Positions 8,303 through 18,536 of a stretch of DNA of 64,000 bases are shown here, piece by piece. Location of the stretch: the NCBI RefSeq assembly GCF_016427565.1, contig NZ_JAELXT010000012.1, forward strand, positions 58,098-122,097. The letters run 5' to 3'. The DNA is from Microvirga splendida (GTDB lineage Bacteria > Pseudomonadota > Alphaproteobacteria > Rhizobiales > Beijerinckiaceae). The first letter of the stretch is position 1. Every line of letters begins with the position of its first letter. Both the position numbers and the translations under genes were made by a program. Under the pieces are notes generated by a model. The model saw only the letters and a list, made by a program, of their open reading frames with translations, was not told where the DNA came from and did not search any database.

Positions 8303-8346
8303 GATATAGCCGAGCTTAAGGCAACAGTCAAGAACAAAATGAGAAC
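8303..8346 (-). promoter_or_regulatory. LexA box joined to a sigma-70 promoter, reading leftward
   Basis: On the minus strand GTTCTCATTTTGTTC (8346-8332) fits the alphaproteobacterial LexA box GTTC-N7-GTTC exactly. It abuts a -35 TTGACT (8331-8326), then exactly 17 bases, then a -10 TATATC (8308-8303). Transcription would start near 8296 and run left. LexA bound here would touch the -35 element. No recognised gene lies downstream before the DUF2244 stop at 8036. Confidence 0.6.
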
Positions 8347-8538
8347 ACACGTTCGCTCCCTCCCGTCATGGTACGGTGTGTCCTGGCCATCCACGTCACA
8401 GCCCGGAGCTCTTTCAGTAGGTCTTGTGCCCCCTCCATGCTTCCGAAACGTAGCCTAAAGTATTTCTGGCCTATCGGATTATTGTCAGATTGAGCATGCT
8501 ATGAATGCAAAGCTTAACTTAGCTAGGGGCAAAACCTG

Positions 8539-9417
8539 ATGAGCAAGAAGTCCTTCATCGACCTCGACTTGTTCGACGATCTTTTCGAGGATGCCACACC
8601 GGACATTACGGCAACCGCCACCACCTGGACGGTCAAGTTCACATCGGGATCCTACGCCGGCTATACGCTGACCCTGAAGGGCACTGGCCTCTCGGGAAGC
8701 AGTTTCCTGCCCGACACCGGAATCGTCAGCGATATCACCCTCATGGATGGTGAAACCTCGCTCGTCGCCATCACGGGCCTGTCGATCGAGGCGGCTCGCC
8801 TTCTCAAGGCCGCCGACCTCGAAGACGACGAGGATGAGGACGATGAGGATGATGAGGACGAGGACGACGATGACATCCTGTGCGGCGACGACGATGACGA
8901 CGTCAGGGGCGGCATCGGAGACGATGACATCTACGGCGGCACAGGAGACGATTCGCTCTCCGGTGGGGCGAATGACGATCTTCTCTGCGGCGAGGGCGGC
9001 AACGACGACTTGCTCGGCGGACGCGGCAAGGACGATCTTCGGGGCGGTGTCGGCAGGGACGATCTCTACGGCGGGTCCGGCAGGGACATTCTTCGCGGCG
9101 GCAACGGCTTCGACAAATTCATCTTCAAGTCCAAGGGCGACAGCGGCGTGACCGCTGCCGCCTGCGACGTGATCACCGACTTCCTGCGGGGCGACAAGAT
9201 CGATTTCTCCGCCATCGACGCGAATGCGAAGGCCGCTGGCAACCAGCGCTTCAAATTCGTGGCCGAACTCACCGGCAAGGCTGGCGAGTTGGAATGGGAC
9301 AGGACCTCGAAGGGGTTCAAGGTCAGCGGCGACGTCGACGGCGACGGCAAGGCCGACTTCAGCGTTCAGGTGAACAGTTCCGTCGTCAAGCTCTACGGGT
9401 CAGACTTCCTGCTCTGA
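8539..9417 (+). CDS. Small acidic RTX (hemolysin-type) calcium-binding protein
   Basis: A 292-residue protein. Residues 1-90 have a beta-rich region (ATTWTVKFTSGSYAGYTLTLKG). Residues 92-118 are almost only Asp and Glu, followed by about eight GGxGxDxLx nonapeptide repeats to about residue 195 (YGGTGDDSLSGG, LLGGRGKDDLRGG). It ends in a peptidase-M10/serralysin-like C-terminal domain (FDKFIFKSKGDSG...DVITDFLRGDKIDFSAIDAN) and a hydrophobic tail (KLYGSDFLL) typical of type I secretion substrates. RTX repeats fold into a calcium-bound beta roll outside the cell. There is no catalytic domain and no type I exporter gene nearby. Preceded by 502 bases without another gene and followed by a terminator, so monocistronic. 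Confidence 0.85.
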   Translation: MSKKSFIDLDLFDDLFEDATPDITATATTWTVKFTSGSYAGYTLTLKGTGLSGSSFLPDTGIVSDITLMDGETSLVAITGLSIEAARLLKAADLEDDEDEDDEDDEDEDDDDILCGDDDDDVRGGIGDDDIYGGTGDDSLSGGANDDLLCGEGGNDDLLGGRGKDDLRGGVGRDDLYGGSGRDILRGGNGFDKFIFKSKGDSGVTAAACDVITDFLRGDKIDFSAIDANAKAAGNQRFKFVAELTGKAGELEWDRTSKGFKVSGDVDGDGKADFSVQVNSSVVKLYGSDFLL

Positions 9418-9441
9418 CGGATTTGGCCCTTCCTGCGTGAG

Positions 9442-9468
9442 AACCCTGCCCTTCGAGGCAGGGTTTTT
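9442..9468 (+). terminator. Rho-independent terminator of the RTX gene
   Basis: AACCCTGCC and GGCAGGGTT form a nine-pair stem around a short CTTCGA loop, followed by TTTT. It begins 25 bases after the RTX stop codon. Confidence 0.85.
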
Positions 9469-9586
9469 CATGGGCTTCGATGGAACACGCTCCTTAGGGT
9501 CGGCAGTGCCTTGGGATGCGCAACAGAAATCGGGTGTCGCGTGCTCACCCAATGGCTAGGATGGTCGGCAATGAAGGATCATTCCC

Positions 9587-10495
9587 ATGCTCGATACCTT
9601 GCGCGACATCACCATTGAGCCGGCAGACCTCATGGTGCCGGACGAGCCCCATTCCGATTATGAGCGGGTGCGCCGGATCATTGCGTTCATCTCCGAGCGC
9701 TGGCGCGAGCAGCCCTCGCTGGAGGCGATTGCCGACCATGTGGGGCTCTCCACCACCCATGTGCACCACCTGTTCCGGCGCTGGGCGGGCCTGAGCCCCA
9801 AGGCCTTTCTCCAGGCGATCACGCTCGACAACGCCAAGGCGCTGCTGGCGGATTCCGCGAGCGTGCTCGACACCACCTACGAGCTCGGCCTCTCGGGACC
9901 GGCCCGGCTGCACGACCTGTTCGTGACCCATGAGGCCATGACGCCCGGCGACTACAAGGCGGGCGGCGCAGGGCTCACCATGCGCTTCGGCTTCCATCCC
10001 TCGCCCTTCGGCGAGGCGCTGCTGATCGTGACCGACCGGGGGCTCGCGGGCCTCGGCTTCGTGGACGACGGCGACCGTCCGGCGGCGCTCGCCGACATGA
10101 CCCGCCGCTGGCCCAAGGCCGAGTACGTGGAGGACCCGGCCGCCACGGGGCCCGTGGCCAAGCGCATCTTCAGCCCGTCGCAATGGCAGGCCGAGCAGCC
10201 GCTCCGGGTGGTGCTGATCGGCACGGATTTCGAGGTCCGGGTCTGGCAGACCCTGCTGCGCATCCCCCGCGACCGGGCCACCACCTATTCCGACATCGCC
10301 CGCCACATCGGCAAGCCCGCCGCAGCCCGAGCCGTGGGTGCGGCCGTGGGCAAGAACCCGGTCTCCTTCGTGGTCCCCTGCCACCGGGTGCTCGGCCGCT
10401 CGGGCGCGCTCACGGGCTATCATTGGGGACTCACCCGCAAGCAGGCGATCCTGGGGTGGGAGGCTGGGCGGAGTGTGGCCCCGCCGGTCGCTTAG
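9587..10495 (+). CDS. Ada-like AraC regulator / methylated-DNA-protein cysteine methyltransferase
   Basis: A 302-residue fusion. An AraC-type helix-turn-helix occupies about residues 23-110 (SLEAIADHVGLSTTHVHHLFRRWAGLSPKAFLQ). The O6-alkylguanine-DNA alkyltransferase domain has the active-site PCHR motif with acceptor C265 (FVVPCHRVLGRSGALTGY), and RVWQTLLRIPRDRATTYSDIA as the preceding winged-helix part. It repairs O6-methylguanine by irreversible self-methylation. Classical Ada also has an N-terminal zinc domain whose methylated cysteine turns it into an activator; that domain is absent here. How the HTH part is switched is therefore unclear. Alone in its transcription unit, closed by an inverted repeat at 10507. 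Confidence 0.9.
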   Translation: MLDTLRDITIEPADLMVPDEPHSDYERVRRIIAFISERWREQPSLEAIADHVGLSTTHVHHLFRRWAGLSPKAFLQAITLDNAKALLADSASVLDTTYELGLSGPARLHDLFVTHEAMTPGDYKAGGAGLTMRFGFHPSPFGEALLIVTDRGLAGLGFVDDGDRPAALADMTRRWPKAEYVEDPAATGPVAKRIFSPSQWQAEQPLRVVLIGTDFEVRVWQTLLRIPRDRATTYSDIARHIGKPAAARAVGAAVGKNPVSFVVPCHRVLGRSGALTGYHWGLTRKQAILGWEAGRSVAPPVA

Positions 10496-10506
10496 GCGCC
10501 ATCAAC

Positions 10507-10544
10507 CGCGAAACTGCGGACCCGGTCGGCTCCGCAGTTTCGCG
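10507..10544. terminator. Strong hairpin between convergent Ada-like and cupin genes
   Basis: CGCGAAACTGCGGA and TCCGCAGTTTCGCG are perfect 14-base inverted arms separated by ten bases. There is no T-run on either side, so termination is inferred from its place between convergent genes (Ada-like stop 10495, cupin stop 10553). Confidence 0.5.
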
Positions 10545-10552
10545 CCTCAGGC

Positions 10553-11029
10553 TCAGGGTTTCTTACGCGGATCGTCAGCGGCGTTGGCGTAGTCGATGTT
10601 GGTTGGAGAGGTGCTATGCACTTCGATCACCGTCTCCTCAGGCCCCGTCCAGACAACATGGGTGGTCTTCGCGGGCATGGCGAAGAAGCCTCCGGCCTTG
10701 AGCATGCCGGCCGGTTCCATGGTGTAGGCCTCACCCTTTGCCACCCCAAGACTTCCACTGATGACGGTCACCATCTCCATATCGGGATGGGTATGCGGCG
10801 GAATGCGGTAATTTGCAGGGAATTTGTGCCGGCGCACGTAGATCCCCGGCTTGTTGGACTCGCCGAGCAGGCCTGTGCTCATCACGCCCTCAGGCAGGGA
10901 ACGGTTGGGCATCCAGGACAGCTTGTCGGGCTGAACGATGACGGGCTCCCGGAGCTGTTGCTGAGCGTCCTGAGCCAGAACGGACCCTGCCAGCATGGCC
11001 AATGCGGCAGAGAGCAGAAGCACTTTCAT
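10553..11029 (-). CDS. Periplasmic cupin-domain protein
   Basis: A 158-residue protein with a signal peptide (MKVLLLSAALAMLAGSVLAQ, cleavage after residue 19 or 20). One cupin domain follows with the metal-binding pattern FPANYRIPPHTHPDMEMVTVISG (His-Thr-His, then Glu) and a later histidine in MPAKTTHVVWTGPEETVIEVHS. The ligand or reaction cannot be told from sequence; such small secreted cupins are often annotated only by fold. The start at 11029 is chosen because the signal peptide begins there and GAGGAGG precedes it. Alone on its strand. Confidence 0.8.
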   Translation of the reverse strand: MKVLLLSAALAMLAGSVLAQDAQQQLREPVIVQPDKLSWMPNRSLPEGVMSTGLLGESNKPGIYVRRHKFPANYRIPPHTHPDMEMVTVISGSLGVAKGEAYTMEPAGMLKAGGFFAMPAKTTHVVWTGPEETVIEVHSTSPTNIDYANAADDPRKKP

Positions 11030-11359
11030 AGGACTCCTCCTCTGAAGTTCCTTGCCCCCCAACACAGGTCACGTGAGAACCGCAAATATAGCACAGGCGC
11101 GGCTCCGGCGCGCGCCTTGGTTTCCGGGCCGCTGAGGCTTTGAGAGGCGTCGCCCCGGAGGGGGGGGGGCCCCGCATGTTCAAGGAATGGGGCGTCTGCG
11201 AACCGACGGCCGAACAGACCGCGGCGCAGGAGCATGAGCGCACCGAGCGGTTCAAGAGCGATCAGCTCTTGCCGATCATGGAGAATCGGAGGGGAAACGC
11301 CGAGCCCGCCGTCTTGAACCACAGGAAGCTTGGGTATTGCCGCGTCCACCCGTCCCTGT
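11030..11359. other. Gap of 330 bases with a ten-G run
   Basis: No convincing gene. A run of ten G (11160-11169) followed by CCCC stands just before an ATG at 11176 whose frame is open for 97 codons, but its last third is antisense to the Crp/Fnr gene and shows no family. The cupin promoter presumably lies at the left end. Confidence 0.4.
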
Positions 11360-12094
11360 TCAAGCCTTTCCGTCCTGCCGAAGGTGCAGATAAAGCGGGT
11401 CGAAATCGCCGGCCTCCTTCAGGCGATCCCAGTCCAGGATCTGGATCTGCGTTCCCCTGCTCCGGATGAGCCCGTCGGCCCGCAGCTCCTGCAGGACCCG
11501 GTTGACGTGGACCGTGCTGGCCCCGATGGCATCCGCGAGCTCGGTCTGGGTGACGGGCAGGTCGAAGGTCTCGTCCTCCGCCACGCCCACCGCCTTCAGG
11601 CGCACCAGCAGCTCGCACAGGAGATGGGCCATCCGGTTGTAGGCCTCGCGCCGGCCGATGCCGGTCATCCACTCCCGGAAGATCGAGGCGTCCACGAGGG
11701 TCTCGCGCCAGAGGGCGGCGGTGATGCGGGGATAGCGGTTGCAGAGGTCGTAGAGGGCCTCATGGGGGATGAAGCCCAGCGTGCACGCGCTGACCGTGGC
11801 GACGCTGTGGTCCATGACCTTCAGGTGCAGGCTCTGGAGGTCCGGGAGGTCCCCGGGCACATGGAAGGCCACGATCTGGCGCTTGCCCTCGGCGGTGAGC
11901 TTGTAGACGCAGGTGAAGCCCTGCAGCACCATGAAGGACTGGGACGGGCGGTCGCCGATGCGCACGATGTCCCGGTCGGGCTTGAAGGTCGCGACCTGCA
12001 CCGGGAGGCTGCCAAGGACCTGCCTCTCCTCGTCCGACAGCGAGAAGATGCTGTCCAGCTTGCGGATCATCAGGGCGTTGGGGGAATGGGCCAT
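11360..12094 (-). CDS. Crp/Fnr family transcription regulator
   Basis: A 244-residue protein. Residues about 15-130 form a cyclic-nucleotide-binding-like beta barrel (RDIVRIGDRPSQSFMVLQGFTCVYKLTAEGKRQIVAFHVPGDL). Residues about 160-230 form the Crp-type winged helix (LPVTQTELADAIGASTVHVNRVLQELRADGLI). The N-terminal cysteine cluster of a true FNR is missing, so it is not an oxygen sensor of that kind; the ligand is unknown. The ATG at 12094 is preferred over an upstream start at 12166, whose extra 24 residues are not conserved. It is divergent from the DUF6894 gene. Confidence 0.85.
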   Translation of the reverse strand: MAHSPNALMIRKLDSIFSLSDEERQVLGSLPVQVATFKPDRDIVRIGDRPSQSFMVLQGFTCVYKLTAEGKRQIVAFHVPGDLPDLQSLHLKVMDHSVATVSACTLGFIPHEALYDLCNRYPRITAALWRETLVDASIFREWMTGIGRREAYNRMAHLLCELLVRLKAVGVAEDETFDLPVTQTELADAIGASTVHVNRVLQELRADGLIRSRGTQIQILDWDRLKEAGDFDPLYLHLRQDGKA

Positions 12095-12305
12095 CCTGGT
12101 CGGGCTCCTTCTCGCGGGCACGATGTCCCACAACCAGCCACAGCCATACCGGCTATGCGCCTGCATGGTAGGCCCGAGCCCTCCGCTTGGCCAGCCATTG
12201 ATCGAGGCCGCCAGCCGCTTGAATTTCCAGGCCTTTCCGTTTCCCCTAAGGAATGCCGAACAAACCAGCCTTTGCTTGAGTTGTCAGACACCAGGCCATG
12301 AGGGA

Positions 12306-12562
12306 ATGCCGTTGGCACGCTTTTTTTCGATACTTATGATGGCAGCCGTCTCATCTCCGACACCGACGGAATCGAGCTGGAAAGCGTCGAAATGGCCAGG
12401 ATCGAGGCCCAGAAGGCCCTGCCCGACCTGGCGCGGGATGCCCTCCCCGACGGCAACCAGAAAACCTTCATCGTCAGCGTCAGGGACGAAGCCGGGCAGG
12501 TGGTCCTGCGGGCAGCACTCAGCCTGATCGTCGAGGTCACCCCCGAAAACCGGCCCGCCTGA
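12306..12562 (+). pseudogene. DUF6894 family protein, frameshifted at a T7 tract
   Basis: Starting from ATG 12306 the product begins MPLARFF, then shifts out of the conserved frame. From 12327 the other frame encodes FDTYDGSRLISDTDGIELE and continues to a stop at 12560-12562, about 85 codons that fit the DUF6894 family throughout. One extra T in the run 12321-12327 (eight instead of seven) would join the two into MPLARFFFDTYDG, the usual family start. The conserved frame has no start codon of its own after the stop at about 12299. Options are a sequencing error in the homopolymer, a real lesion, or slippage at the T-run. DUF6894 proteins are small and of unknown function. Confidence 0.7.
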
Positions 12563-12662
12563 CCCGGATTCCGGGGCAGAGGCCCTGGCCTGCGGCCCTT
12601 ATTGCAGGAATGCAACAGGGGCCGGCTCCGATGAATTGGCGCAAACTCGCCGCCATGATCGT

Positions 12663-12691
12663 CTTGCAGCTCTGAAAACCCCTTCTTATAT
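12663..12691 (+). promoter_or_regulatory. Putative RpoH (heat-shock) promoter of dnaK
   Basis: CTTGCAG at 12663 is followed after 18 bases by CTTATAT at 12685, preceded by CCC. This resembles alphaproteobacterial sigma-32 promoters (CTTG at -35, CCC-C/T-ATAT at -10). It lies about 120 bases upstream of the dnaK ATG. The match is partial. Confidence 0.45.
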
Positions 12692-12812
12692 CAGCGCCAG
12701 CACGGGGCACGGCTCGGTTGAGGCGGCTCCGGCAATTTGTCAGCAACATGTAAGCCATGGGCCGAGCTGCTTTGAGGGCTCGGCGGTCTGCTTGAAAGTG
12801 AGGGATCCCGCC

Positions 12813-14735
<1,923 letters not shown>

Positions 14736-14759
14736 ATGGCGAGCGCTTTCTGAAGAATT

Positions 14760-14791
14760 CGGCACCCGGTTTCATGACCGGGTGCCGTTTT
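14760..14791 (+). terminator. Intrinsic terminator or attenuator between dnaK and dnaJ
   Basis: CGGCACCCGGT and ACCGGGTGCCG form an 11-pair stem with a TTCATG loop, followed by TTTT. It starts 24 bases after the dnaK stop. Confidence 0.8.
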
Positions 14792-14941
14792 CATGAAACG
14801 GGCTTGAAACACCGATGACCGATCAACCGACCGCTTTTCGCGATATTCCGGCAAAGGCTTGTGGAGCCTTTCCCTGTGCAGCGCATGCAATGCGGACGAT
14901 GAACAAGACGGAGCGGCCCATCGCTCCGAGGGGCGCCTGAC

Positions 14942-16087
14942 ATGTCCAAGCGCGATTACTACGAGGTTCTGGGCGTCGCGAAGACCGCGACCGATGCGGA
15001 GATGAAATCCGCCTTCCGGAAGCTCGCGATGCAGTATCACCCGGACCGAAACCCCGGCAATCACGAGGCCGAGGTCAAGTTCAAGGAAATCAACGAGGCC
15101 TACCAGACCCTCTCGGACGGCCAGAAGCGCGCGGCCTACGACCGCTACGGCCATGCGGCCTTCGCCAATGGCGGCGGCGCCGGAGGGCCGGGCTTCAACG
15201 GCGATTTCTCCGACTTCATGTCGGACATCTTCGAGAACTTCTTCGGCGATGCCGGCGGCGCGCGGGGCCGCGGACGCAGCGCCGGCGGGCGCGAGCGTGG
15301 CGCCGACATGCGCTACAACCTCGAGATCAGCCTCGACGAGGCCTTCCACGGCAAGAACGCGGAACTCAGGATCCCGACCTCCGTCACCTGCGAGGCCTGC
15401 ACAGGGAGCGGCGCGAAGCCGGGCTCCAAGCCCAAGGCCTGCCCGACCTGCGGCGGCGCTGGCCGGGTGCGGGCGACGCAAGGGTTCTTCTCCATCGAGC
15501 GCACCTGCCCCAACTGCCATGGACGCGGCGAGGTCATCGACGATCCCTGCACGTCCTGCGGCGGTGCGGGCCGCGTCACCCGCGAGCGCACCCTCTCGGT
15601 CAACATTCCGGCGGGCGTCGAGGACGGCACGCGCATCCGCCTTGCGGGCGAAGGCGAGGCAGGCGTGCGCGGCGGGCCCGCGGGCGATCTCTACATCTTC
15701 CTGTCGCTCAAAGCCCATCCGTTCTTCCAGCGCGACGGCGCGGACCTGTTCTGCCGCGTGCCGATCTCCATGGTGACGGCGGCGATCGGCGGGGAGTTCA
15801 ATGTCCCGACGCTCGGCGGCACCGACGCGCTCGTGAAGGTTCCCGAGGGCACCCAGACTGGCAAGCAGTTCCGCCTGCGCGGCAAGGGCATGCCGGTGCT
15901 CCGTTCGCGCGACGTCGGCGACCTCTACATTCAGGTTGTTGTGGAAACCCCGCAGAAGCTCACCAAGCGCCAGCGCGAGCTCCTGATGGAGTTCGACCAG
16001 GAGTGCTCCAAGGAAAACCACCCGGAAAGCTCGGGATTTTTCTCGCGATTCCGCGAGTTTCTCGACGGTCTGGGCGGATCAACTTAA
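14942..16087 (+). CDS. dnaJ: Chaperone DnaJ (Hsp40)
   Basis: A 381-residue class A J-protein. The J domain (residues 4-70) has the essential HPD in YHPDRNPG. A Gly/Phe region follows ([16 protein letters not shown]...[10 protein letters not shown]). Four CxxCxGxG zinc repeats ([32 protein letters not shown]) and the C-terminal substrate-binding domains complete it. It stimulates DnaK ATP hydrolysis and delivers substrates. The ATG at 14942 starts the standard [11 protein letters not shown]. Confidence 0.98.
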   Translation: MSKRDYYEVLGVAKTATDAEMKSAFRKLAMQYHPDRNPGNHEAEVKFKEINEAYQTLSDGQKRAAYDRYGHAAFANGGGAGGPGFNGDFSDFMSDIFENFFGDAGGARGRGRSAGGRERGADMRYNLEISLDEAFHGKNAELRIPTSVTCEACTGSGAKPGSKPKACPTCGGAGRVRATQGFFSIERTCPNCHGRGEVIDDPCTSCGGAGRVTRERTLSVNIPAGVEDGTRIRLAGEGEAGVRGGPAGDLYIFLSLKAHPFFQRDGADLFCRVPISMVTAAIGGEFNVPTLGGTDALVKVPEGTQTGKQFRLRGKGMPVLRSRDVGDLYIQVVVETPQKLTKRQRELLMEFDQECSKENHPESSGFFSRFREFLDGLGGST

Positions 16088-16199
16088 CTTGACGGTCGTT
16101 TTCTCAAGCCATCGTGCGGACCCGCAGGGCCACGTCAGGGAAAAGTGGATCCGGTTTTTCCGCTCTAGACGATGCGCTGCCTGAGAGGATAAGCATCGG

Positions 16200-16236
16200 A
16201 TCGATCCCAAAAGTGCCTTCCAGTTTTGGGATCGAT
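16200..16236. repeat. Perfect inverted repeat downstream of dnaJ
   Basis: ATCGATCCCAAAA (16200-16212) and TTTTGGGATCGAT (16224-16236) are perfect 13-base arms with an 11-base spacer. It follows GTGGATCCGGTTTTTCCG, a pattern seen in dispersed intergenic repeats of Hyphomicrobiales. It could end dnaJ transcription or be a repeat remnant. No gene lies in the 200-base gap to 16288. Confidence 0.6.
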
Positions 16237-16287
16237 GCCTAGGTTCTAAAGAGCGAACGTGATCTGCGAGATCGAGGGGTCAGCTTA

Positions 16288-16911
16288 GTGGTTCAGTCGT
16301 TCCAACGGCCAACGGCCCGGAAAATCCCTCTCAAGAAAGATCGCTTCCAGGATGAGGCGCGCTTCCTGCGCTCCTGGCTCGAACGACCGCTCACCGTCGG
16401 CGCGGTCACCCCGTCCGGCAAGGTCCTGGCCCGGACCATGGCCGCCTATGTGGACCCGCGCATTCCCGGCCCGGTCATCGAGCTCGGTCCCGGCACCGGA
16501 CCGGTGACCGATGCCCTGATCCGCCGCGGCGTGGCCCAGGACCGGCTGGTCCTCATCGAGTACAACCCCGAATTCTGCCAGCTGCTGAAGCGCCGCTTCC
16601 CCAAGGCGACGATCATCCAGGGCGATGCCTACGACCTGCAGGAGACGCTCTCGGGCATCCTGGCAGAGCCGGGAGCCGCCACCGTGTCGAGCCTGCCGCT
16701 CTTCACCAAGCCCATGGACCAGCGCCTGGAACTCCTGGAGGCCGCCCAGGCGATGATGCATCCGGGTGCGCCCTTCATCCAGTTCACCTACGCGGTGGTG
16801 CCGCCGATCCCGGCACGCTCGGACAGCTACAGCGCCCGCGCCTCCAACCGGATCTGGCGCAACCTGCCCCCGGCCCGCGTCTGGGTCTACAACAAGGTCA
16901 TGAACCCATGA
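16288..16911 (+). CDS. pmtA: Class I SAM methyltransferase, PmtA-like phospholipid N-methyltransferase
   Basis: A 207-residue protein. [32 protein letters not shown], the SAM-binding [19 protein letters not shown], and [15 protein letters not shown] match the rhizobial-type PmtA family, which methylates phosphatidylethanolamine stepwise to phosphatidylcholine. [12 protein letters not shown] corresponds to the family's SLPL loop. Related rRNA-adenine methyltransferase-like folds are an alternative, but the N-terminal SWLE...GAV(T/S)PSG block favours PmtA. The start is a GTG at 16288. The stop overlaps the pyrF start (ATGA), so the two genes are coupled. Confidence 0.78.
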   Translation: MVQSFQRPTARKIPLKKDRFQDEARFLRSWLERPLTVGAVTPSGKVLARTMAAYVDPRIPGPVIELGPGTGPVTDALIRRGVAQDRLVLIEYNPEFCQLLKRRFPKATIIQGDAYDLQETLSGILAEPGAATVSSLPLFTKPMDQRLELLEAAQAMMHPGAPFIQFTYAVVPPIPARSDSYSARASNRIWRNLPPARVWVYNKVMNP

Positions 16912-17642
16912 GCGCCGCGATGTCCCTTCCGACCAATCCCGTTTCCGAAGGCGACATCCGCGACAGGCTCATCATCGGTCTCGACGTTCCCTCCGTCGAG
17001 GAGGCCCGCGCCCTCGTGGAGCGCATCGGCGACGCCGGCACCTTCTACAAGATCGGCTACCAGCTCGCCTATGCGGGCGGGTTCGAATTTGCCCGCGAAC
17101 TGATCGGCCAGGGCAAGAAGGTCTTTCTCGACCTGAAGCTGCACGACATCGGCAACACGGTGGAAGAAGGCGTGCGCTCGGTAGCGCGTCTCGGCGCCAC
17201 GTTCCTGACCATCCACGCCTATCCGCAGACCATGCGGGCGGCTGTGGCCGGAAAGGCCGGCACGGGCCTGAAGATTCTCGCCGTGACGGTGCTGACCTCC
17301 TACGACGACAATGACCTCATGGAGGCGGGCTACGCCCCCGTCCCGGCGGCGGAACTCGTGGCGCGTCGCGCCGAGCAGGCCCGCGATACTGGCATCGATG
17401 GCATTGTCTGCGCCGCCACCGAAGCGCAGCGCGTGCGCTCCATCGTCGGCCGCAACCGCCTGATCGTCACCCCCGGCATCCGCCCGGCCGGCGCGGACGC
17501 AGGCGACCAGAAGCGCATCGTCACGCCGGCGGAAGGCATCCGGCTCGGCGCCAACCACCTCGTGGTGGCCCGCCCCATCGTGAAGGCCGCCGATCCGCGC
17601 GCGGCGGCGGAAGCCATCGTGCGCGACATCGCGGGCGCCTGA
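16908..17642 (+). CDS. pyrF: Orotidine 5'-phosphate decarboxylase
   Basis: A 244-residue TIM-barrel enzyme of UMP synthesis that decarboxylates OMP. Visible are the substrate-binding [12 protein letters not shown], the catalytic Lys-Asp network in [14 protein letters not shown] (about residue 75) and the phosphate loop [25 protein letters not shown]. It lies in an overlapping arrangement with the PmtA-like gene upstream (ATGA). A class D beta-lactamase gene follows after eight bases on the same strand. Confidence 0.97.
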   Translation: MSAAMSLPTNPVSEGDIRDRLIIGLDVPSVEEARALVERIGDAGTFYKIGYQLAYAGGFEFARELIGQGKKVFLDLKLHDIGNTVEEGVRSVARLGATFLTIHAYPQTMRAAVAGKAGTGLKILAVTVLTSYDDNDLMEAGYAPVPAAELVARRAEQARDTGIDGIVCAATEAQRVRSIVGRNRLIVTPGIRPAGADAGDQKRIVTPAEGIRLGANHLVVARPIVKAADPRAAAEAIVRDIAGA

Positions 17643-17650
17643 GACACGCC

Positions 17651-18448
17651 ATGCTGGCTCGCCTGCTCCTTGCATGCTCCTGCCTGCTCGCGCTCGCCGG
17701 CGCGGCCCGGGCCGATGCCTGCACCCTCGTCACCGAGCTTGAGACCGGCCGCGTGCTGAAGCGCGAGGGCGATTGCGAGCGCCGCAGCAGTCCGGCCTCC
17801 ACCTTCAAGGTTCCGTTGAGCCTGATGGGCTTTGACTCCGGCATCCTTGAGGACGAGGACGAGCCTGCCTGGCCCTACAGGCCTGAGTACAAATCCTGGA
17901 ACGAGGCTTGGAAGGGGACCAAGAACCCGCGCTCCTGGCTGAAGGATTCCGTGGTCTGGTACTCGCACGTTCTGACCCGCGAGCTGGGCGAGCAACGGTT
18001 CAAGCGCTATGCCGACGCGTTCGGGTACGGCAACCGGGACGTCAGCGGCGACAGGGGTAAGGCCAACGGCCTGACCCGCGCATGGCTGAGCGCCTCCTCC
18101 CTGCAGATCTCGCCTGTCGAGCAGATCGCTTTCCTGCGCAAACTCCTGAAGCAAGAACTGCCGGTCTCAGGCAAAGCCCGCGACATGACGCTCGCGATCA
18201 TGCCCGTCTTCCCGCTGCCCGACGGCTGGACGGCCTATGGCAAGACCGGCACGGGCTTTCAGCCGCGGCGGGACGGCACGTTCGATCGCTCCCGCCAGTT
18301 CGGCTGGTTCGTGGGATGGGCGCAGAAGGGCGAGCGCAGGATCCTGTTCGCGCGGCTGATCCGGGACGAGCGGAAAGAGAACTCCGTGGCGAGCTTCCGC
18401 GCCCGCGACGGCCTGCTGGCGGAATTGCCGGCTCTCATCGCCGATTGA
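17651..18448 (+). CDS. Class D beta-lactamase (OXA family)
   Basis: A 265-residue periplasmic serine hydrolase with a signal peptide (about residues 1-22, ending ARADA). All class D landmarks are present: the active-site S50-T-F-K53, whose lysine is normally carbamylated; S100-V-V; Y126-G-N; and K198-T-G followed by FGWFVGWA. W145 stands in AWLSASSLQISPVEQ, where the tryptophan that shields the carbamylated lysine sits in OXA-10. It should hydrolyse penicillins; the range cannot be read from sequence. It begins eight bases after pyrF with matching base composition and no mobile element nearby, so it looks intrinsic rather than acquired. Confidence 0.93.
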   Translation: MLARLLLACSCLLALAGAARADACTLVTELETGRVLKREGDCERRSSPASTFKVPLSLMGFDSGILEDEDEPAWPYRPEYKSWNEAWKGTKNPRSWLKDSVVWYSHVLTRELGEQRFKRYADAFGYGNRDVSGDRGKANGLTRAWLSASSLQISPVEQIAFLRKLLKQELPVSGKARDMTLAIMPVFPLPDGWTAYGKTGTGFQPRRDGTFDRSRQFGWFVGWAQKGERRILFARLIRDERKENSVASFRARDGLLAELPALIAD

Positions 18449-18536
18449 TCCTCCCCGGAAAACCCGCGACGGCGGCTTGACGCTGCGGCCGCCCTGGCGT
18501 TCGCTGCCACACCCGAATCCTCCAAAGGAGCGCCCG

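Noticed and set aside
10507..10544. Operator palindrome for the Ada-like regulator
   Set aside because: The 14-base arms lie after the stop codon between convergent genes, where a terminator is more likely.
11140..11469. Plus-strand frame of 109 codons beginning just before the ten-G run
   Set aside because: Its hydrophilic first half is tempting, but it runs antisense into the Crp/Fnr gene and shows no family or ribosome site.
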